From Clostridia bacterium (GTDB lineage Bacteria > Bacillota > Clostridia > Oscillospirales > SIG627): 64,000 nucleotides of DNA. The translations under genes were made by a program, and so were the position numbers. The notes beneath the pieces are model-generated. The model searched no databases. It was given only the letters and a program-made list of their open reading frames with translations, and was not told the DNA's origin. Of this stretch, positions 1 to 10,012 are shown piece by piece. The stretch's first letter is position 1. Every line of letters starts with the position of its first letter. The stretch lies in the NCBI GenBank assembly GCA_017440805.1, contig JAFSGN010000022.1:124225-188224 (forward strand), given 5' to 3'.

Positions 1-123
1 ATCATTTCAGGATATGACGATAACACAATAAGACCATCAAACAAGTTAACAAGAAACGAAGCAGCAAAAATATTTTCGCTTTTCAACAAGCAAAGTTATT
101 TTGATTTATTAATTCAAAAATAA
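1..123 (+). CDS. C-terminal end of an S-layer homology (SLH) domain protein (5' truncated)
   Basis: The window opens inside an open reading frame that stops with TAA at 121-123. The 40 visible residues have the ending typical of an SLH repeat: a G-Y-D-D-N-T-I-R-P start, then L-T-R-x-E-A-A-K-I. SLH domains anchor exported proteins to pyruvylated secondary cell-wall polymer. The bulk of the protein lies upstream and is not visible, so its enzymatic or structural role cannot be stated. A perfect terminator hairpin follows immediately. Confidence 0.8.
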   Translation: MISGYDDNTIRPSNKLTRNEAAKIFSLFNKQSYFDLLIQK

Positions 124-169
124 AAAATATGTACTGTCCAAAGTTTAACTTCAGGCAGTACATATTTTT
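123..169 (+). terminator. Intrinsic terminator after the SLH gene
   Basis: A perfect 14-bp stem (arms 123-136 and 156-169) starts within the stop codon of the SLH gene. The descending arm ends in five T residues. The opposite strand has a matching T-run, but no minus-strand gene ends near it. Confidence 0.8.
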
Positions 170-270
170 CTGATATAAAATCAGTATCCTTATCAGAAGG
201 TTAAGGAACTATTGTGAATATTATTAAATTCTTCCCACGGTTGATTAACCGTTTTGCTTTCAGAATTCTT

Positions 271-1446
271 TTATGTGCGCATATCAGTTTTTATTTTTTT
301 GGGAAGGGCAAGTAAAGAAATTAAAGACAGAGCCGACAGCAGCGTGCAAAAAATCAATCCGCCTTTAGTTCCAAAAGACTCGGTTATTACACCACCTATA
401 CCGCTACCCATCATTCTTGGCAGCGAGTTGCAAAGTGCGTACATAGCCATCTGCGCAGAAGCACGGACCGAAGGGGAAACTGTCTTCATAAGATAAAAAG
501 TGCAGCAATATGTAAAAACTGTGGGACAAAGACCCGTAAAAAATCCTATAGTAAGTACCAATACGGCATTTTTTGTATAAGCAAGAGATAAATAACGCAC
601 GACACTTAAGACACCAAATATCCAAAGAACCTTTTTTATTCCGATTTTCTCCATAATTTTATTATAAAACAAGAAGAAAAGAATTTCACCGGTAACAGTT
701 ATCAGCGTATTTACGCCCATCAGCCACTCGGAAATTCCCAGACCGCCGTTTTCTACACTTGCAATCATATATTTGGGATAAAAGTTCTGATAATAATTGA
801 AAGTAAGTATGGAAACCGCCATTACAAAAAACATTATTACAGTAACACGATCCCGAAAAATAGGTTTAATTGAAATTTTTTCTCTTTTTTCAGCATGTCC
901 CTTCACTTTTGGTGCCATGTACAGAAAAACAACCGACAAAAGTCCTACCGCTGCAAAAAAAACAAACAGCAGGCTGATATTTTCACCTCCGATGAAAGGT
1001 GCAAGTCCCATTGAAACAAGACCGAATCCAAGAGTACCCATTACTCTTAATGGCCCGTATTTCCATTGATTGACTCCGCTTGCTTCTATTGTTATGGTAT
1101 CAGTCAAACCACACAAATTGCTTAAAAAAAACATAACAAGGGAAATCATAATAAAAAGGTAAAGCATGGATGAGCCAAAATATACCAATACAAAAAATAT
1201 ACTTGAAAATATAACCAGAATTGCAAGTATATTATTTTTATACTTTGCTTTATCGGTTATTTTCCCCCATACGGATTGTGCAAAAACAGAAACAAGTTGT
1301 GCGGCAGCAAGCAGATAGCCTATCTGGTCGTTTGTTTTTCCCTGATATTCAAGAAAAATCGGCAGGAAACCAAAATATAATGCCGTCAAACCATATATAA
1401 GTGTATTTGCTCCGATTAATCCCAAATATGAAACTTTGTTTTTCAA
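271..1446 (-). CDS. MFS transporter (MFS_1-like / PPP-type permease)
   Basis: 391 residues, almost entirely hydrophobic, with about twelve predicted membrane spans, the normal size of a major facilitator. The first cytoplasmic loop after span 2 (around residues 60-70, W-G-K-x-x-D-K) matches the MFS motif A position. The overall pattern resembles the MFS_1-like group that includes phenylpropionate/nucleoside-type permeases. The substrate cannot be read from sequence. The start is a TTG at 1446, chosen because a GAGGTGATT ribosome binding site lies 4-5 bases upstream and no ATG in frame fits better. The gene stands alone with its own sigma-A promoter. Confidence 0.85.
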   Translation of the reverse strand: MKNKVSYLGLIGANTLIYGLTALYFGFLPIFLEYQGKTNDQIGYLLAAAQLVSVFAQSVWGKITDKAKYKNNILAILVIFSSIFFVLVYFGSSMLYLFIMISLVMFFLSNLCGLTDTITIEASGVNQWKYGPLRVMGTLGFGLVSMGLAPFIGGENISLLFVFFAAVGLLSVVFLYMAPKVKGHAEKREKISIKPIFRDRVTVIMFFVMAVSILTFNYYQNFYPKYMIASVENGGLGISEWLMGVNTLITVTGEILFFLFYNKIMEKIGIKKVLWIFGVLSVVRYLSLAYTKNAVLVLTIGFFTGLCPTVFTYCCTFYLMKTVSPSVRASAQMAMYALCNSLPRMMGSGIGGVITESFGTKGGLIFCTLLSALSLISLLALPKKIKTDMRT

Positions 1447-1482
1447 ACAATCACCTCAAAAAATCATAAAAATGTCTTGTAT

Positions 1483-1511
1483 ATTTTATCATTTATCTGA
1501 TTTTTTGTCAA
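1483..1511 (-). promoter_or_regulatory. Sigma-A promoter of the MFS gene
   Basis: On the minus strand a TTGACA box (1506-1511) and a TAAAAT box (1483-1488) are separated by exactly 17 bases, about 35 bases upstream of the TTG start. Confidence 0.7.
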
Positions 1512-1770
1512 TACGATATCTGTTTCTCAATAATTATGGTTTATTAAAATGATATAATTAATATTTACAAAATTCATTTTTTCTGTATAACCAAAAAAAT
1601 ACGCAGAAATTTTCAAAAAAATTGCAAGTTAAGAAAAAATAAATTGCAAAATATAGTAAATTATACAATTAATTCACAATTAGGAAAAGCATTTGTATTA
1701 ATTTAAGGGTATAATATATTAAATAATTAAATATACCGCTAAAATGGTATGTATTCAGGAGGATAACAGA

Positions 1771-3345
1771 ATGAACACATATGGCATTGAAAAACTTGGC
1801 ATAATCAATCCCAAAGCCGTATACCGCAACCTTTCACCTGCTGCTTTAATTGAAAAAGCACTTGAAAGAAAAGAAGGAACACTCAGCAATACCGGTGCAC
1901 TTGTTGTTAATACAGGAAAATATACAGGTCGTTCACCTGACGATAAGTTTATCGTTGACTCTCCCAAAATAACAAAAGATATTGCATGGGGCAAAATCAA
2001 TGTTCCGATTTCACAGGAAAAATTTGATAATATCTATAAAAAGATGACATCATATCTCCAGAATCGTGAAATATTTATTTTTGACGGTTTTGCAGGTGCA
2101 GACCCCAAATATTCCCAGAACTTCAGAATTATAAACGAATACGCATCACAGAATCTTTTTATTCACCAGCTTCTTCTCCGTCCCGATGCAGAACAACTCA
2201 AAAAGTTCAAGGCTGACTTCACAATTATCGCAGCCCCCGGTTTCAAATGCATTCCCAAAGTTGACGGAGTAAACAGCGAAGCGGCAATTATTATTGACTA
2301 TGTTAAGAAAATAGTTCTTATTGCCGGCAGCCAGTATTCCGGAGAAATAAAGAAGAGTGTATTCTCTGTTATGAACTATGTTCTTCCCAAAAACGGTGTA
2401 TTCCCTATGCATTGCTCTGCAAATATCGGTGATGCAGGTGATACTGCTTTATTCTTCGGTCTTTCGGGTACAGGTAAAACAACCCTCAGTGCTGACCCTG
2501 ACAGAAAACTCATCGGCGATGACGAACACGGTTGGTCTGATGACGGTGTGTTCAACTTTGAAGGCGGTTGCTATGCAAAATGCATTAACCTTTCAAAAGA
2601 AAATGAGCCTCAAATCTGGAATGCAATAAAATTCGGTGCTCTTGTTGAAAATGTTGTTATGAATCCGGAAACCCGCGAATTTGACTTTGCAGACGGTTCA
2701 CTCACAGAAAACACCCGTGTTGGTTACCCTGTTGAATTTATTCCCAATGCTGCTATTCCGGGTGTAGGAACTACACCTAATACTGTTGTATTCCTTACAG
2801 CAGACGCTTTCGGCGTACTTCCTCCCATTTCCAAACTTGACCCTGATATGGCCATGTACCATTTCGTTTCAGGTTACACCAGCAAACTCGCAGGTACAGA
2901 ACGCGGTATTACCGAGCCTCAGGCTACATTCTCCACATGTTTCGGTGCACCGTTCCTGCCTTTAGACCCCAGTGTATATGCTGAAATGCTTGGTGAAAAA
3001 ATCAAAAAATCCGGTGCACAGGTATTCCTTATCAACACAGGTTGGTCAGGCGGAAGTTACGGTGTCGGAAAACGAATGAAACTTTCTTATACCCGTGCTA
3101 TGGTTACTGCAGCACTTAAAGGCGAACTTAACAATGTTGAATATACACTTGACCCCATCTTTAATGTAAATATTCCCAAGACTTGCCCCAATGTGCCCGA
3201 TGAAATTCTCAACCCCAAAAACACCTGGGCAAACAAAGCAGATTACGACAAGACAGCAAAGGCACTTGCAGAAAGATTTGCAAACAACTTCAAAAAATAT
3301 ACCCATATGCCCAAACACATTGTTGACGCAGGTCCCAAAGCGTAA
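1771..3345 (+). CDS. pckA: Phosphoenolpyruvate carboxykinase (ATP)
   Basis: 524 residues, the usual length of the ATP-dependent enzyme (EC 4.1.1.49), which interconverts oxaloacetate + ATP and PEP + CO2 + ADP in the cytosol. Visible signatures are the P-loop G-L-S-G-T-G-K-T-T (residues 230-238), the metal/phosphate motif D-D-E-H-G-W (250-255) and the substrate-binding R-S-P near residue 54. In anaerobic Clostridia the enzyme often runs toward oxaloacetate, fixing CO2; that direction is inference here. The ATG at 1771 is preferred to the in-frame ATG at 1744 because AGGAGG (1757-1762) lies at ideal distance. Monocistronic, closed by a strong terminator. Confidence 0.97.
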   Translation: MNTYGIEKLGIINPKAVYRNLSPAALIEKALERKEGTLSNTGALVVNTGKYTGRSPDDKFIVDSPKITKDIAWGKINVPISQEKFDNIYKKMTSYLQNREIFIFDGFAGADPKYSQNFRIINEYASQNLFIHQLLLRPDAEQLKKFKADFTIIAAPGFKCIPKVDGVNSEAAIIIDYVKKIVLIAGSQYSGEIKKSVFSVMNYVLPKNGVFPMHCSANIGDAGDTALFFGLSGTGKTTLSADPDRKLIGDDEHGWSDDGVFNFEGGCYAKCINLSKENEPQIWNAIKFGALVENVVMNPETREFDFADGSLTENTRVGYPVEFIPNAAIPGVGTTPNTVVFLTADAFGVLPPISKLDPDMAMYHFVSGYTSKLAGTERGITEPQATFSTCFGAPFLPLDPSVYAEMLGEKIKKSGAQVFLINTGWSGGSYGVGKRMKLSYTRAMVTAALKGELNNVEYTLDPIFNVNIPKTCPNVPDEILNPKNTWANKADYDKTAKALAERFANNFKKYTHMPKHIVDAGPKA

Positions 3346-3353
3346 CTATTCTG

Positions 3354-3390
3354 AGGCAAGCATATTTATTATGCTTGCCTTAATTTTCTA
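3354..3390 (+). terminator. Intrinsic terminator of pckA
   Basis: An 11-bp stem (3354-3364 with 3370-3380) with a 5-base loop, followed by a T-rich tract. Confidence 0.85.
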
Positions 3391-3418
3391 AAAATTTTAT
3401 TATTTATTCAAAAAGGTA

Positions 3419-3447
3419 TTGACAAAAGTTATTTTTCATGATATAAT
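3419..3447 (+). promoter_or_regulatory. Consensus sigma-A promoter of the rplJL operon
   Basis: Perfect TTGACA (3419-3424) and TATAAT (3442-3447) with a 17-base spacer, as expected for a strongly expressed ribosomal protein operon. Confidence 0.9.
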
Positions 3448-3454
3448 ATGCCAG

Positions 3455-3600
3455 TTGATGTAAGTCAATCCTAAGACAGTAGGTAAGAAATTATAATGGC
3501 ACTGCCGCCTACCGAGGAAAGATGATATATTGATGTTACAATTTTTGTGATGTTTATATGCTCTTTTATCGGTGACGGTAAAGGAGCATTATTTTTTCCC
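3455..3600 (+). promoter_or_regulatory. Ribosomal protein L10 leader with attenuator
   Basis: The untranslated leader contains the typical L10-leader core (A-A-G-A-C-A-G-T-A-G-G-T, then C-T-G-C-C-G-C-C-T-A-C-C-G near 3474-3515). It ends with an 11-bp hairpin (arms 3558-3568 and 3579-3589) followed by T6, which can act as a transcription attenuator. In Firmicutes this RNA binds L10(L12)4 and represses the operon when free L10 is in excess. The role here is inferred from the match and the position directly before rplJ. Confidence 0.85.
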
Positions 3601-3624
3601 AATTTTAACAGGAGGTGAAATATT

Positions 3625-4131
3625 ATGCCAAGTGCAGCTATTCTTGAACAAAAGAAAAAAGCAGTTGAAGAACTTATACAAAATGTATCTGTTGCTTCAT
3701 CCGGTGTTATCGTTAACTACTCAAAAACAAATGTAGAAGACGACACCAAACTTCGTGCAAATTGCCGCAAAGCAGGTGTTGAATATTCTGTTGTTAAAAA
3801 CACAATGCTTCGTTTGGTTTTTAACGCAACCAATTATTCTGACCTTAACGAAAGACTTAACGGTATGACTGCATTTGCATATTCCAAGGACGATGTTATT
3901 GCTCCCGCAAAGGTTCTTTGTGAATTTGCAAAATCACATGAGAATTTTGAAATTAAAGGTGGTTTCTTTGACGGAAAAGTTGTTTCCATCGACGAAATTA
4001 AAGAACTTGCTTCTATTCCTTCCAAAGAAGTTCTCATTGCAAAAATGCTGGGCAGCATGAACGGACCTATTCAGAGTCTTGCATGTGTGCTTCAAGCAGT
4101 TATCGACAAACAAAACGAACAGCAGGCTTAA
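3625..4131 (+). CDS. rplJ: 50S ribosomal protein L10
   Basis: 168 residues, normal L10 length. The N-terminal part (about 1-100) carries the rRNA-binding fold, starting with a run of helix-forming residues and the conserved K-N-T-M-L-R segment (about residues 55-60). The C-terminal helix binds L7/L12 dimers to form the ribosomal stalk that recruits translation factors. The start is set by AGGAGGTG at 3611-3618. It is followed by rplL in the same operon with a 62-base gap, and it is probably regulated by the L10 leader upstream. Confidence 0.97.
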   Translation: MPSAAILEQKKKAVEELIQNVSVASSGVIVNYSKTNVEDDTKLRANCRKAGVEYSVVKNTMLRLVFNATNYSDLNERLNGMTAFAYSKDDVIAPAKVLCEFAKSHENFEIKGGFFDGKVVSIDEIKELASIPSKEVLIAKMLGSMNGPIQSLACVLQAVIDKQNEQQA

Positions 4132-4193
4132 TTTTTAACCCGCTAATATTTATTTACTAATAATTTTATATTTAAATTCGGAGGATAATTAAA

Positions 4194-4571
4194 ATGGCTA
4201 CAGAAAAGACATTACAGCTTATTGAAGAAATCAAAGCTCTTACAGTTCTTGAACTTGCTGACCTTGTTAAAGAACTTGAAGAAGTATTCGGCGTATCCGC
4301 AGCTGCTCCCGTTGCAGTTGCAGCCGCTCCCGCAGCAGGCGGCGCAGCAGCAGAAGAAAAGACTGAATTTGACATTGTTCTTACCGCTGCAGGCGACAAG
4401 AAACTTGATGTTATCAAGGTTGTTCGTGAAATCACCGGTCTCGGTCTCAAAGAGGCTAAAGACATGGTTGAAGGCGCTCCTAAGACAATTAAAGAAGCTG
4501 CTCCCAAAGCTGAGGCTGAAGATCTCAAGGCTAAACTTACAGCAGCAGGTGCTTCTGTTGAATTGAAGTAA
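4194..4571 (+). CDS. rplL: 50S ribosomal protein L7/L12
   Basis: 125 residues with the classic layout: an N-terminal dimerisation helix (1-35), an Ala/Pro-rich hinge (about 38-56), and a C-terminal factor-binding domain with the conserved K-x-x-V-I-K-x-V-R and G-L-G-L-K-E-A-K segments. It forms the mobile stalk that activates EF-Tu and EF-G on the ribosome. GGAGG at 4180-4184 marks the start. Base use is strongly biased toward highly expressed codons. The operon ends at the terminator just downstream. Confidence 0.98.
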   Translation: MATEKTLQLIEEIKALTVLELADLVKELEEVFGVSAAAPVAVAAAPAAGGAAAEEKTEFDIVLTAAGDKKLDVIKVVREITGLGLKEAKDMVEGAPKTIKEAAPKAEAEDLKAKLTAAGASVELK

Positions 4572-4608
4572 TTAAAATAATTCATCAGGACTTACATTAA
4601 TTTCTTCA

Positions 4609-4637
4609 AAGCCCTTGGTTTTCCAAGGGCTTTTTTA
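4609..4637 (+). terminator. Intrinsic terminator of rplJL
   Basis: A 10-bp stem (4609-4618 with 4623-4632), TTTT loop, and a T6 run. Confidence 0.9.
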
Positions 4638-4685
4638 TGTTCAAAATTTAAATACAAATATCGAATATCAAACTTTTTAAGACAC

Positions 4686-4721
4686 AAAAACTCTTACGAC
4701 AAAACATCGTAAGAGTTTTTT
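4686..4721. terminator. Bidirectional terminator between rplL and rhaA
   Basis: A perfect 14-bp stem (4686-4699 with 4707-4720) with A-run on one side and T-run on the other. It lies 13 bases after the minus-strand rhaA stop, so it most likely ends the rhamnose operon and backs up the rplL terminator. Confidence 0.85.
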
Positions 4722-4733
4722 GACTAAATATGA

Positions 4734-5987
4734 TTATCTCTTTGAAAGAACTTCTTCTTCGTATTTTACAATTTCGTCAAACCAACTTGCATCGCCTTTT
4801 ACTCCGCAAAGTTCGCAATATTTTTCCCAGATTTCACCAAACGGGAGAAGTTTATACTCTTCCTGAAGAACCATAAGTTCGGTAAATTTGTTTTCATCCT
4901 GAAGTTTTTTGAGTTTTTCGTGAGGAGTGCAAAGAGCCATAAGTAAAGCCTTCTGCCAACTTCTGAAACCTACAACCCACGCAGAGATACGATTTATACT
5001 CGCATCAAAGTAGTCAAGTGCCATGTGAACTCTTCCGAGAGCATCGCAACGAACAATTTCTTTTGCCATTTCTTTGGTTTCGTCGTCCAAAAGAACAACA
5101 TGGTCAGAGTCCCAGCGAACACCTCTTGTAATATGGAGTGCAATCTCAGGATAGAAGCAAAGGAGTGCAGGGATTTTATCGGAAACAACTTCGGTAGGAT
5201 GATAGTGTCCGTTATCCATTAACGGCAGACAACCTTCATGAGTTGCAGCAAAAGTAAGTGCAAATTCAGCCGAACCTGCTGTATAGGATTCAACACCAAT
5301 TCCGAAAACTTTGGATTCAACACAAATTTTTACTTTGTCAGGATCAAACGGCTGTGACATTATTTCTTCGATAGACTTTTTATAACGAAGACGGGGACCC
5401 ATTCTATCTGCAGGAATATCCTTGAATCCATCACCTGTCCATATGTTCATAACACAGGGAATGCCGGTTTCTTCTGCAAAATACTGAGAAATACGGATAC
5501 ATGCCTTACCGTGTTCAACCCAGAACTTTCTGGTTTCTTCATCCGGACTGGTAAGAGTCAAACCATTTTTAACCTTGGGATGTGAGAAGAATGTAGGATT
5601 AAAGTCAAGACCTATGTTATATTTTTTTGCAAGTTCAACCCATTTAGCAAAATGCTTGGGAGCAATTTTATCGCGATCAACATACTCGCCATCTTCAAAA
5701 ATTGCGTAGCAAGCGTGAACATTGAGTTTTTTCTTGCCCGGGCAAAGTGAAATTGTCTTTTCCATATCTGCCATAAGTTGGTCAACGGTAGTTGCTTTGC
5801 CGGGATAGTTTCCCGTAGTCTGAATACCACCGCTGAGAGGACCGTCGTGGTCAAAACCGCAAACATCATCGCCCTGCCAACAATGTAAAGCAACAGGTAC
5901 TTCAGAAAGTTTTTTAAATGCGCTCTCTACATCCACACCGAGAGCAGCATATTTTGCTTTTGCCAATTCGTATGCCTGGTTGTTCAT
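4734..5987 (-). CDS. rhaA: L-rhamnose isomerase
   Basis: 417 residues, matching the family length of about 420. It converts L-rhamnose to L-rhamnulose (EC 5.3.1.14) in a Mn-dependent TIM barrel. Recognisable family segments are the L-H-C-W-Q-G-D-D region near residues 34-41, the F-N-P-T-F-F-S-H segment near 130-137 and the downstream C-V-E-S-K and D-N-G-H-Y-H-P-T-E metal-site regions. The ATG has GGAGG close upstream. It is the second gene of a rhaB-rhaA operon, 21 bases after rhaB. An aldolase (rhaD) and a transporter are not in the window. Confidence 0.96.
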   Translation of the reverse strand: MNNQAYELAKAKYAALGVDVESAFKKLSEVPVALHCWQGDDVCGFDHDGPLSGGIQTTGNYPGKATTVDQLMADMEKTISLCPGKKKLNVHACYAIFEDGEYVDRDKIAPKHFAKWVELAKKYNIGLDFNPTFFSHPKVKNGLTLTSPDEETRKFWVEHGKACIRISQYFAEETGIPCVMNIWTGDGFKDIPADRMGPRLRYKKSIEEIMSQPFDPDKVKICVESKVFGIGVESYTAGSAEFALTFAATHEGCLPLMDNGHYHPTEVVSDKIPALLCFYPEIALHITRGVRWDSDHVVLLDDETKEMAKEIVRCDALGRVHMALDYFDASINRISAWVVGFRSWQKALLMALCTPHEKLKKLQDENKFTELMVLQEEYKLLPFGEIWEKYCELCGVKGDASWFDEIVKYEEEVLSKR

Positions 5988-6008
5988 TTTTATTCCTCCG
6001 TGTTTATA

Positions 6009-7466
6009 TTATAACAATTTTAAAAATCTTTCGTATGCCGCATCCCACTCCGAAACATTTTCCGGCTCATATTTTACGATTTCAAATGAGTTTCGGATAA
6101 CATGGCGAGCTTCATTGATATCTTTGATTTCGCCTATTGTAATTGCCTGAACTATAATGTTACCGATTGCAGTCGCCTCAACAGGACCTGCGTAAACAGG
6201 GCGACCGCAAGCACTTGCACAGAAACGGCAAAGGGGTGCTTCTTTTGTTCCACCACCAACAATATTGATAAACGGAGTTTTTGTGCCTTTGAGTTCGTCA
6301 ATCTGTTCAACGGTATATCTGTATTTAAGAGCAAGGCTCTCAAAGATGCATCGAATAATTTCGCCCTTTGTCTGAGGAACGTACTGACCTGTTTTCCGGC
6401 AATATTCAGCAATTCTCTTAGGAAGATTACCGGGAGCCATAAATGAACTGTCATCAGGATTTATAAAACATTTGAACGGTTCACTTGCCATGGCAGCATT
6501 GGAAAGTTGGTCATATGTGGTCTTTTCTCCTTCGCGTTCCCACTGGCGTTTTGACTCTTGCTCAAGCCAAAGTCCCATAATGTTTTTAAGGAAACGAATA
6601 GTTTGTCCATATCCGCCTTCGTTTGTAAAGTCATATTTTTCAGAACTGCTGTTAATTATCGGCTCGGGAATTTCTGTACCCATGAGCGACCATGTACCGC
6701 TGCTTATATAAACAAAATCATCGCTCTTAGACGGAACAGCAACAACAGCAGAAGCGGTATCATGTGCTGCAACATTAATAACGGTTGCATCTATCTGACC
6801 GATTTCATCTGTAACTTCTTTAGAAAGAGGAGCAAGTTTTGCACCCGGTTTAACAATATTACCAAGCAATCCCGTGGGAAGACCGAACTTATTAATAAGG
6901 TCATAAGCCCAGTCTCTGTTTTTTGCATCAAGCATCTGTGCAGTAGATGCTACTGTATATTCTGTTGCTTTTTCACCTGTAAGAAAATAATTTAAAAGGT
7001 CAGGGATAAACAACATACTGTCTGCTCTGTTCAGCAAATCCTTATCAGCACTTATAAGCTGATAAAGTGTGTTAAAGTTTATAAACTGTGTTCCTGTGAC
7101 TCCATAAACATCTGAACGGGATACAGTTTTAAATGCATCTTCAAAATTACTTGTACGGGTATCACGATAATGATAAGGGTTCTCCATAAGCTGACCGTTT
7201 TTGTCAATCAGACCATAGTCAACTCCCCATGTATCAATACCGATACTTTTAATATCAATATTATCATTTATGGTTTTTCTGATTGATGTCTTGATTTCAT
7301 GAAAAATACGCAAAATATCCCATCTGAATGTTCCGTTAACAAGAACAGGTTCATTGGGAAAACGATGATTTTCCTCAAGGTGTAATTTTTCACCATCAAA
7401 ACTTCCGATAATGCCTCGCCCACTGGATGCTCCCAGGTCAATAGCAAGCATCTTTAAATTTGCCAT
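6009..7466 (-). CDS. rhaB: Rhamnulokinase
   Basis: 485 residues, a full-length FGGY-family sugar kinase that phosphorylates L-rhamnulose to L-rhamnulose-1-phosphate (EC 2.7.1.5). The N-terminal phosphate-1 loop D-L-G-A-S-S-G-R-G is at residues 10-18. The C-terminal adenosine motif G-G-G-T-K-E is followed by the helix typical of RhaB. The ATG has GGAG five bases upstream. It is the first gene of the operon with rhaA, so rhamnose breakdown is the inferred role. No regulator gene (RhaR/RhaS-like) is adjacent. Confidence 0.95.
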   Translation of the reverse strand: MANLKMLAIDLGASSGRGIIGSFDGEKLHLEENHRFPNEPVLVNGTFRWDILRIFHEIKTSIRKTINDNIDIKSIGIDTWGVDYGLIDKNGQLMENPYHYRDTRTSNFEDAFKTVSRSDVYGVTGTQFINFNTLYQLISADKDLLNRADSMLFIPDLLNYFLTGEKATEYTVASTAQMLDAKNRDWAYDLINKFGLPTGLLGNIVKPGAKLAPLSKEVTDEIGQIDATVINVAAHDTASAVVAVPSKSDDFVYISSGTWSLMGTEIPEPIINSSSEKYDFTNEGGYGQTIRFLKNIMGLWLEQESKRQWEREGEKTTYDQLSNAAMASEPFKCFINPDDSSFMAPGNLPKRIAEYCRKTGQYVPQTKGEIIRCIFESLALKYRYTVEQIDELKGTKTPFINIVGGGTKEAPLCRFCASACGRPVYAGPVEATAIGNIIVQAITIGEIKDINEARHVIRNSFEIVKYEPENVSEWDAAYERFLKLL

Positions 7467-7550
7467 ATTATTCTCCTTTGCTTTAATATCACATTAAATA
7501 ATTATTATTTTATAATAAAACCGACATTAATAGTAATAATCTACAGAAAG

Positions 7551-7559
7551 ATTATACCA
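7551..7559 (-). promoter_or_regulatory. Extended -10 element of rhaBA
   Basis: On the minus strand, TGGTATAAT (TGnTATAAT) lies about 85 bases upstream of rhaB. A good -35 at 17 bases is lacking, as allowed for extended -10 promoters and often seen at activator-dependent ones. The stretch 7467-7636 otherwise holds only AT-rich DNA. Confidence 0.5.
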
Positions 7560-7636
7560 AATTATTTATCAAAATGAAAGAGCAAAACACATAAGTTAAC
7601 AGTTTATTAACACTATAAATACCTGAATATTATTCA

Positions 7637-10012
7637 TTATTTAAGTTCAATAACAGTAACTCCGCTATCCCCTTCACCGTACATTCCCATCCGAAAACTC
7701 GAAATGCGTTTATCCTGCTTTAAATATCTCCACAGAGCAGCACGCAATGCCCCTGTACCTTTTCCGTGTATAAGAGTTGCTGTGTGAAGCCCTGCCAGTT
7801 TCAAATCATCAATGTATTTGTCAACCATAAACCACGCATCGTCACCAATTTGTCCTCTTAAATCTATTTCACTCCGTACCACAGGACGACTGCTAATCAT
7901 TCCCGAGGACTTCTTTAGTTGTTTATTTGTTTTTGAAGTATCGATGCTATTTACAAGGCGAAGATTCTTTTTGGGTACTTTCATTTTAACGCTACCGCTG
8001 AGAACCTGAACATCATCTCCGGAAAATGCAATTACACATCCCTCTCTGTTAAGACCGGCAATTATCACCTTGTCTCCTTCGCGAAGTTCTCTGGGAAGTT
8101 CATATTCCTCTTCCCTATCCACATCCACATCAGAAACCTGTTTTTCTCCTGCCCTTATCTGCCGCCGGAGTTCCTCTTTTGCGCGGTCATATTCGGCATT
8201 ATACCGTTCTTCTTCCCTCTTTTTCTTTATAATATCAAGTTCATCAAATACATTATCGCTTATTGCTTTTGCACTTTTAAGTATTCGTGTTGCCTCTGCT
8301 TTGGCACGGTCAACTTCCCGTTGGGCAGAATCCAGCAATTTTTCCCGTTCTGCAACGGTTTCGTCATGAATCCGTTTGACCTCATCACGCATTTTATTTG
8401 CTTCGGCACGCAGTGCCTCCATTTCAAAGCGTTTCTTTTCAAGGTTCTGTATTGTACCCTCAAATTGCCTTTCTTCGCGGGAAATATATTTCTTTGCACT
8501 TTCCACAATGTCGTTATTAAGCCCGAGTTTAAGTGATATAAGAAATGCATTTGACTTTCCCGGTGTGCCTATAACAAGTTTGTAGGTTGGTTTGAGAGTT
8601 TCTATATTAAATTCACACGAGGCATTTTCAACCCCATCTGTGTTTATAGCATACGCCTTCAACTCGGCATAATGAGTTGTTGCAGCGCATAAAATATTTC
8701 TTTTACGGATATTTTCAAGTATAGCAGTTGCAAGTGCCGCACCCTCAACAGGGTCAGTGCCTGCACCAAGTTCATCAAATAGGACAAGTGTATTTTCCGT
8801 TGCTTCCTCCAACATTACAACAATATTTTTCATATGAGCAGAAAATGTTGAAAGAGATTGTTCTATACTTTGTTCGTCGCCGATATCACCTAACACATTA
8901 TCAAAAACACATGCTATCGAGCCATCGGAACACGGTATATGCAAACCGCACTGAACCATCATTGAAAGAAGACCTATAGTTTTAAGTGTTACGGTTTTAC
9001 CTCCCGTATTAGGTCCTGTAATAACAAGTGTGTTAAAGGTACCGCCCAATCTTACATCTATTGGAACAGCCGTTTTTTTATCAAGCAATGGATGGCGGGC
9101 ATGGATAAAATCAATCACTTTGCGTCCAGAAATTTTAGGTGATATTGCACTCATCTTATACGAAAGTTCTGAACGGGCAAAAACTGCACAAAGTTCAACC
9201 AGCATATTATAGTTCAGTATTAATTCTTTTGAAAAAGCAGCACAATCCGCTGAAAGTTCAGAGAGAATTCTTTCTGTCTCACGGGCTTCTTCGGTCTGAA
9301 GGACTTTAATCTCATTATTAAGTTCAACAACACTTAAAGGCTCAATAAAAAGTGTTGCTCCCGATGCAGATGTATCATGAACAAGCCCTTTAATTTCACC
9401 TCTTGCCTCCGCCTTCACAGGAATAACAAAGCGACCTGCACGAGTTGTTATAATATTTTCCTGCAAATATTTACTGTAAGCGTTACCGGTAATAAATTTT
9501 TGCATATTCTCGCGTATTTTGTTGTTTGAACGCTTTATTTTAGTTCTTATTTCATATAATTTTTCACTTGCATCATCCGCTAACTGTTCTTCATTAAGAA
9601 AACTTTTTTTCAATTTGTTTTCGTATGCATTATTGGGTACAAGAACACTGAAATAGTCGTACAAACTGTTTTCTTCCGTAAGGTCGTTTGAATAAATCCT
9701 CATATTCCGTACAGCAGACAAAAGTGCCTCAATATTTAGTAATTCCTTTATTGACAGAATTGCGGATTTTTCCGCTCTTTCAACAGCAACTTCTATCGGC
9801 TTAACACTCATAAAAGAAGGCAGTCCCTTTGTAACCGATAAATTTTTGGCATCGGATGTCTCTTTCTGAAGTCTTATTACTTCAGAAAGTTCTGTCTTCG
9901 GTATAGTTCTTCTTATTTTTTCTCTTGCACCCTCCAATGAGGCACATTCACACAGCATATCCAAAACTTTGTCAAATTCCAAAGTTTTAACTGCCTTTTC
10001 AAAATTTAACAT
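7637..10012 (-). CDS. mutS2: MutS2 / RqcU-type ATPase with Smr nuclease domain
   Basis: 791 residues, usual for MutS2. The MutS-type ATPase has Walker A G-P-N-T-G-G-K-T at about residues 332-339 and a Walker B/ABC region with D-E-L-G-A-G-T-D-P. A long coiled coil follows (about 510-630), then a C-terminal Smr domain (about 715-791) with D-L-R-G and H-G-K-G-T-G motifs. Members suppress recombination and, in Bacillus, act on collided ribosomes; which role dominates here cannot be told. It overlaps the 3' end of recO by 14 bases, implying translational coupling, and is the last gene of the yqfC-mutS2 operon. No clear terminator is visible after it. Confidence 0.95.
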   Translation of the reverse strand: MLNFEKAVKTLEFDKVLDMLCECASLEGAREKIRRTIPKTELSEVIRLQKETSDAKNLSVTKGLPSFMSVKPIEVAVERAEKSAILSIKELLNIEALLSAVRNMRIYSNDLTEENSLYDYFSVLVPNNAYENKLKKSFLNEEQLADDASEKLYEIRTKIKRSNNKIRENMQKFITGNAYSKYLQENIITTRAGRFVIPVKAEARGEIKGLVHDTSASGATLFIEPLSVVELNNEIKVLQTEEARETERILSELSADCAAFSKELILNYNMLVELCAVFARSELSYKMSAISPKISGRKVIDFIHARHPLLDKKTAVPIDVRLGGTFNTLVITGPNTGGKTVTLKTIGLLSMMVQCGLHIPCSDGSIACVFDNVLGDIGDEQSIEQSLSTFSAHMKNIVVMLEEATENTLVLFDELGAGTDPVEGAALATAILENIRKRNILCAATTHYAELKAYAINTDGVENASCEFNIETLKPTYKLVIGTPGKSNAFLISLKLGLNNDIVESAKKYISREERQFEGTIQNLEKKRFEMEALRAEANKMRDEVKRIHDETVAEREKLLDSAQREVDRAKAEATRILKSAKAISDNVFDELDIIKKKREEERYNAEYDRAKEELRRQIRAGEKQVSDVDVDREEEYELPRELREGDKVIIAGLNREGCVIAFSGDDVQVLSGSVKMKVPKKNLRLVNSIDTSKTNKQLKKSSGMISSRPVVRSEIDLRGQIGDDAWFMVDKYIDDLKLAGLHTATLIHGKGTGALRAALWRYLKQDKRISSFRMGMYGEGDSGVTVIELK

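Noticed and set aside
1693..1715. pckA promoter with TTGTAT and TATAAT
   Set aside because: Spacing is 11 bases; only the -10 is convincing, so it was not listed.
4172..4585. 137-codon minus-strand frame across rplL
   Set aside because: Pure reverse shadow of the highly biased L7/L12 codons.
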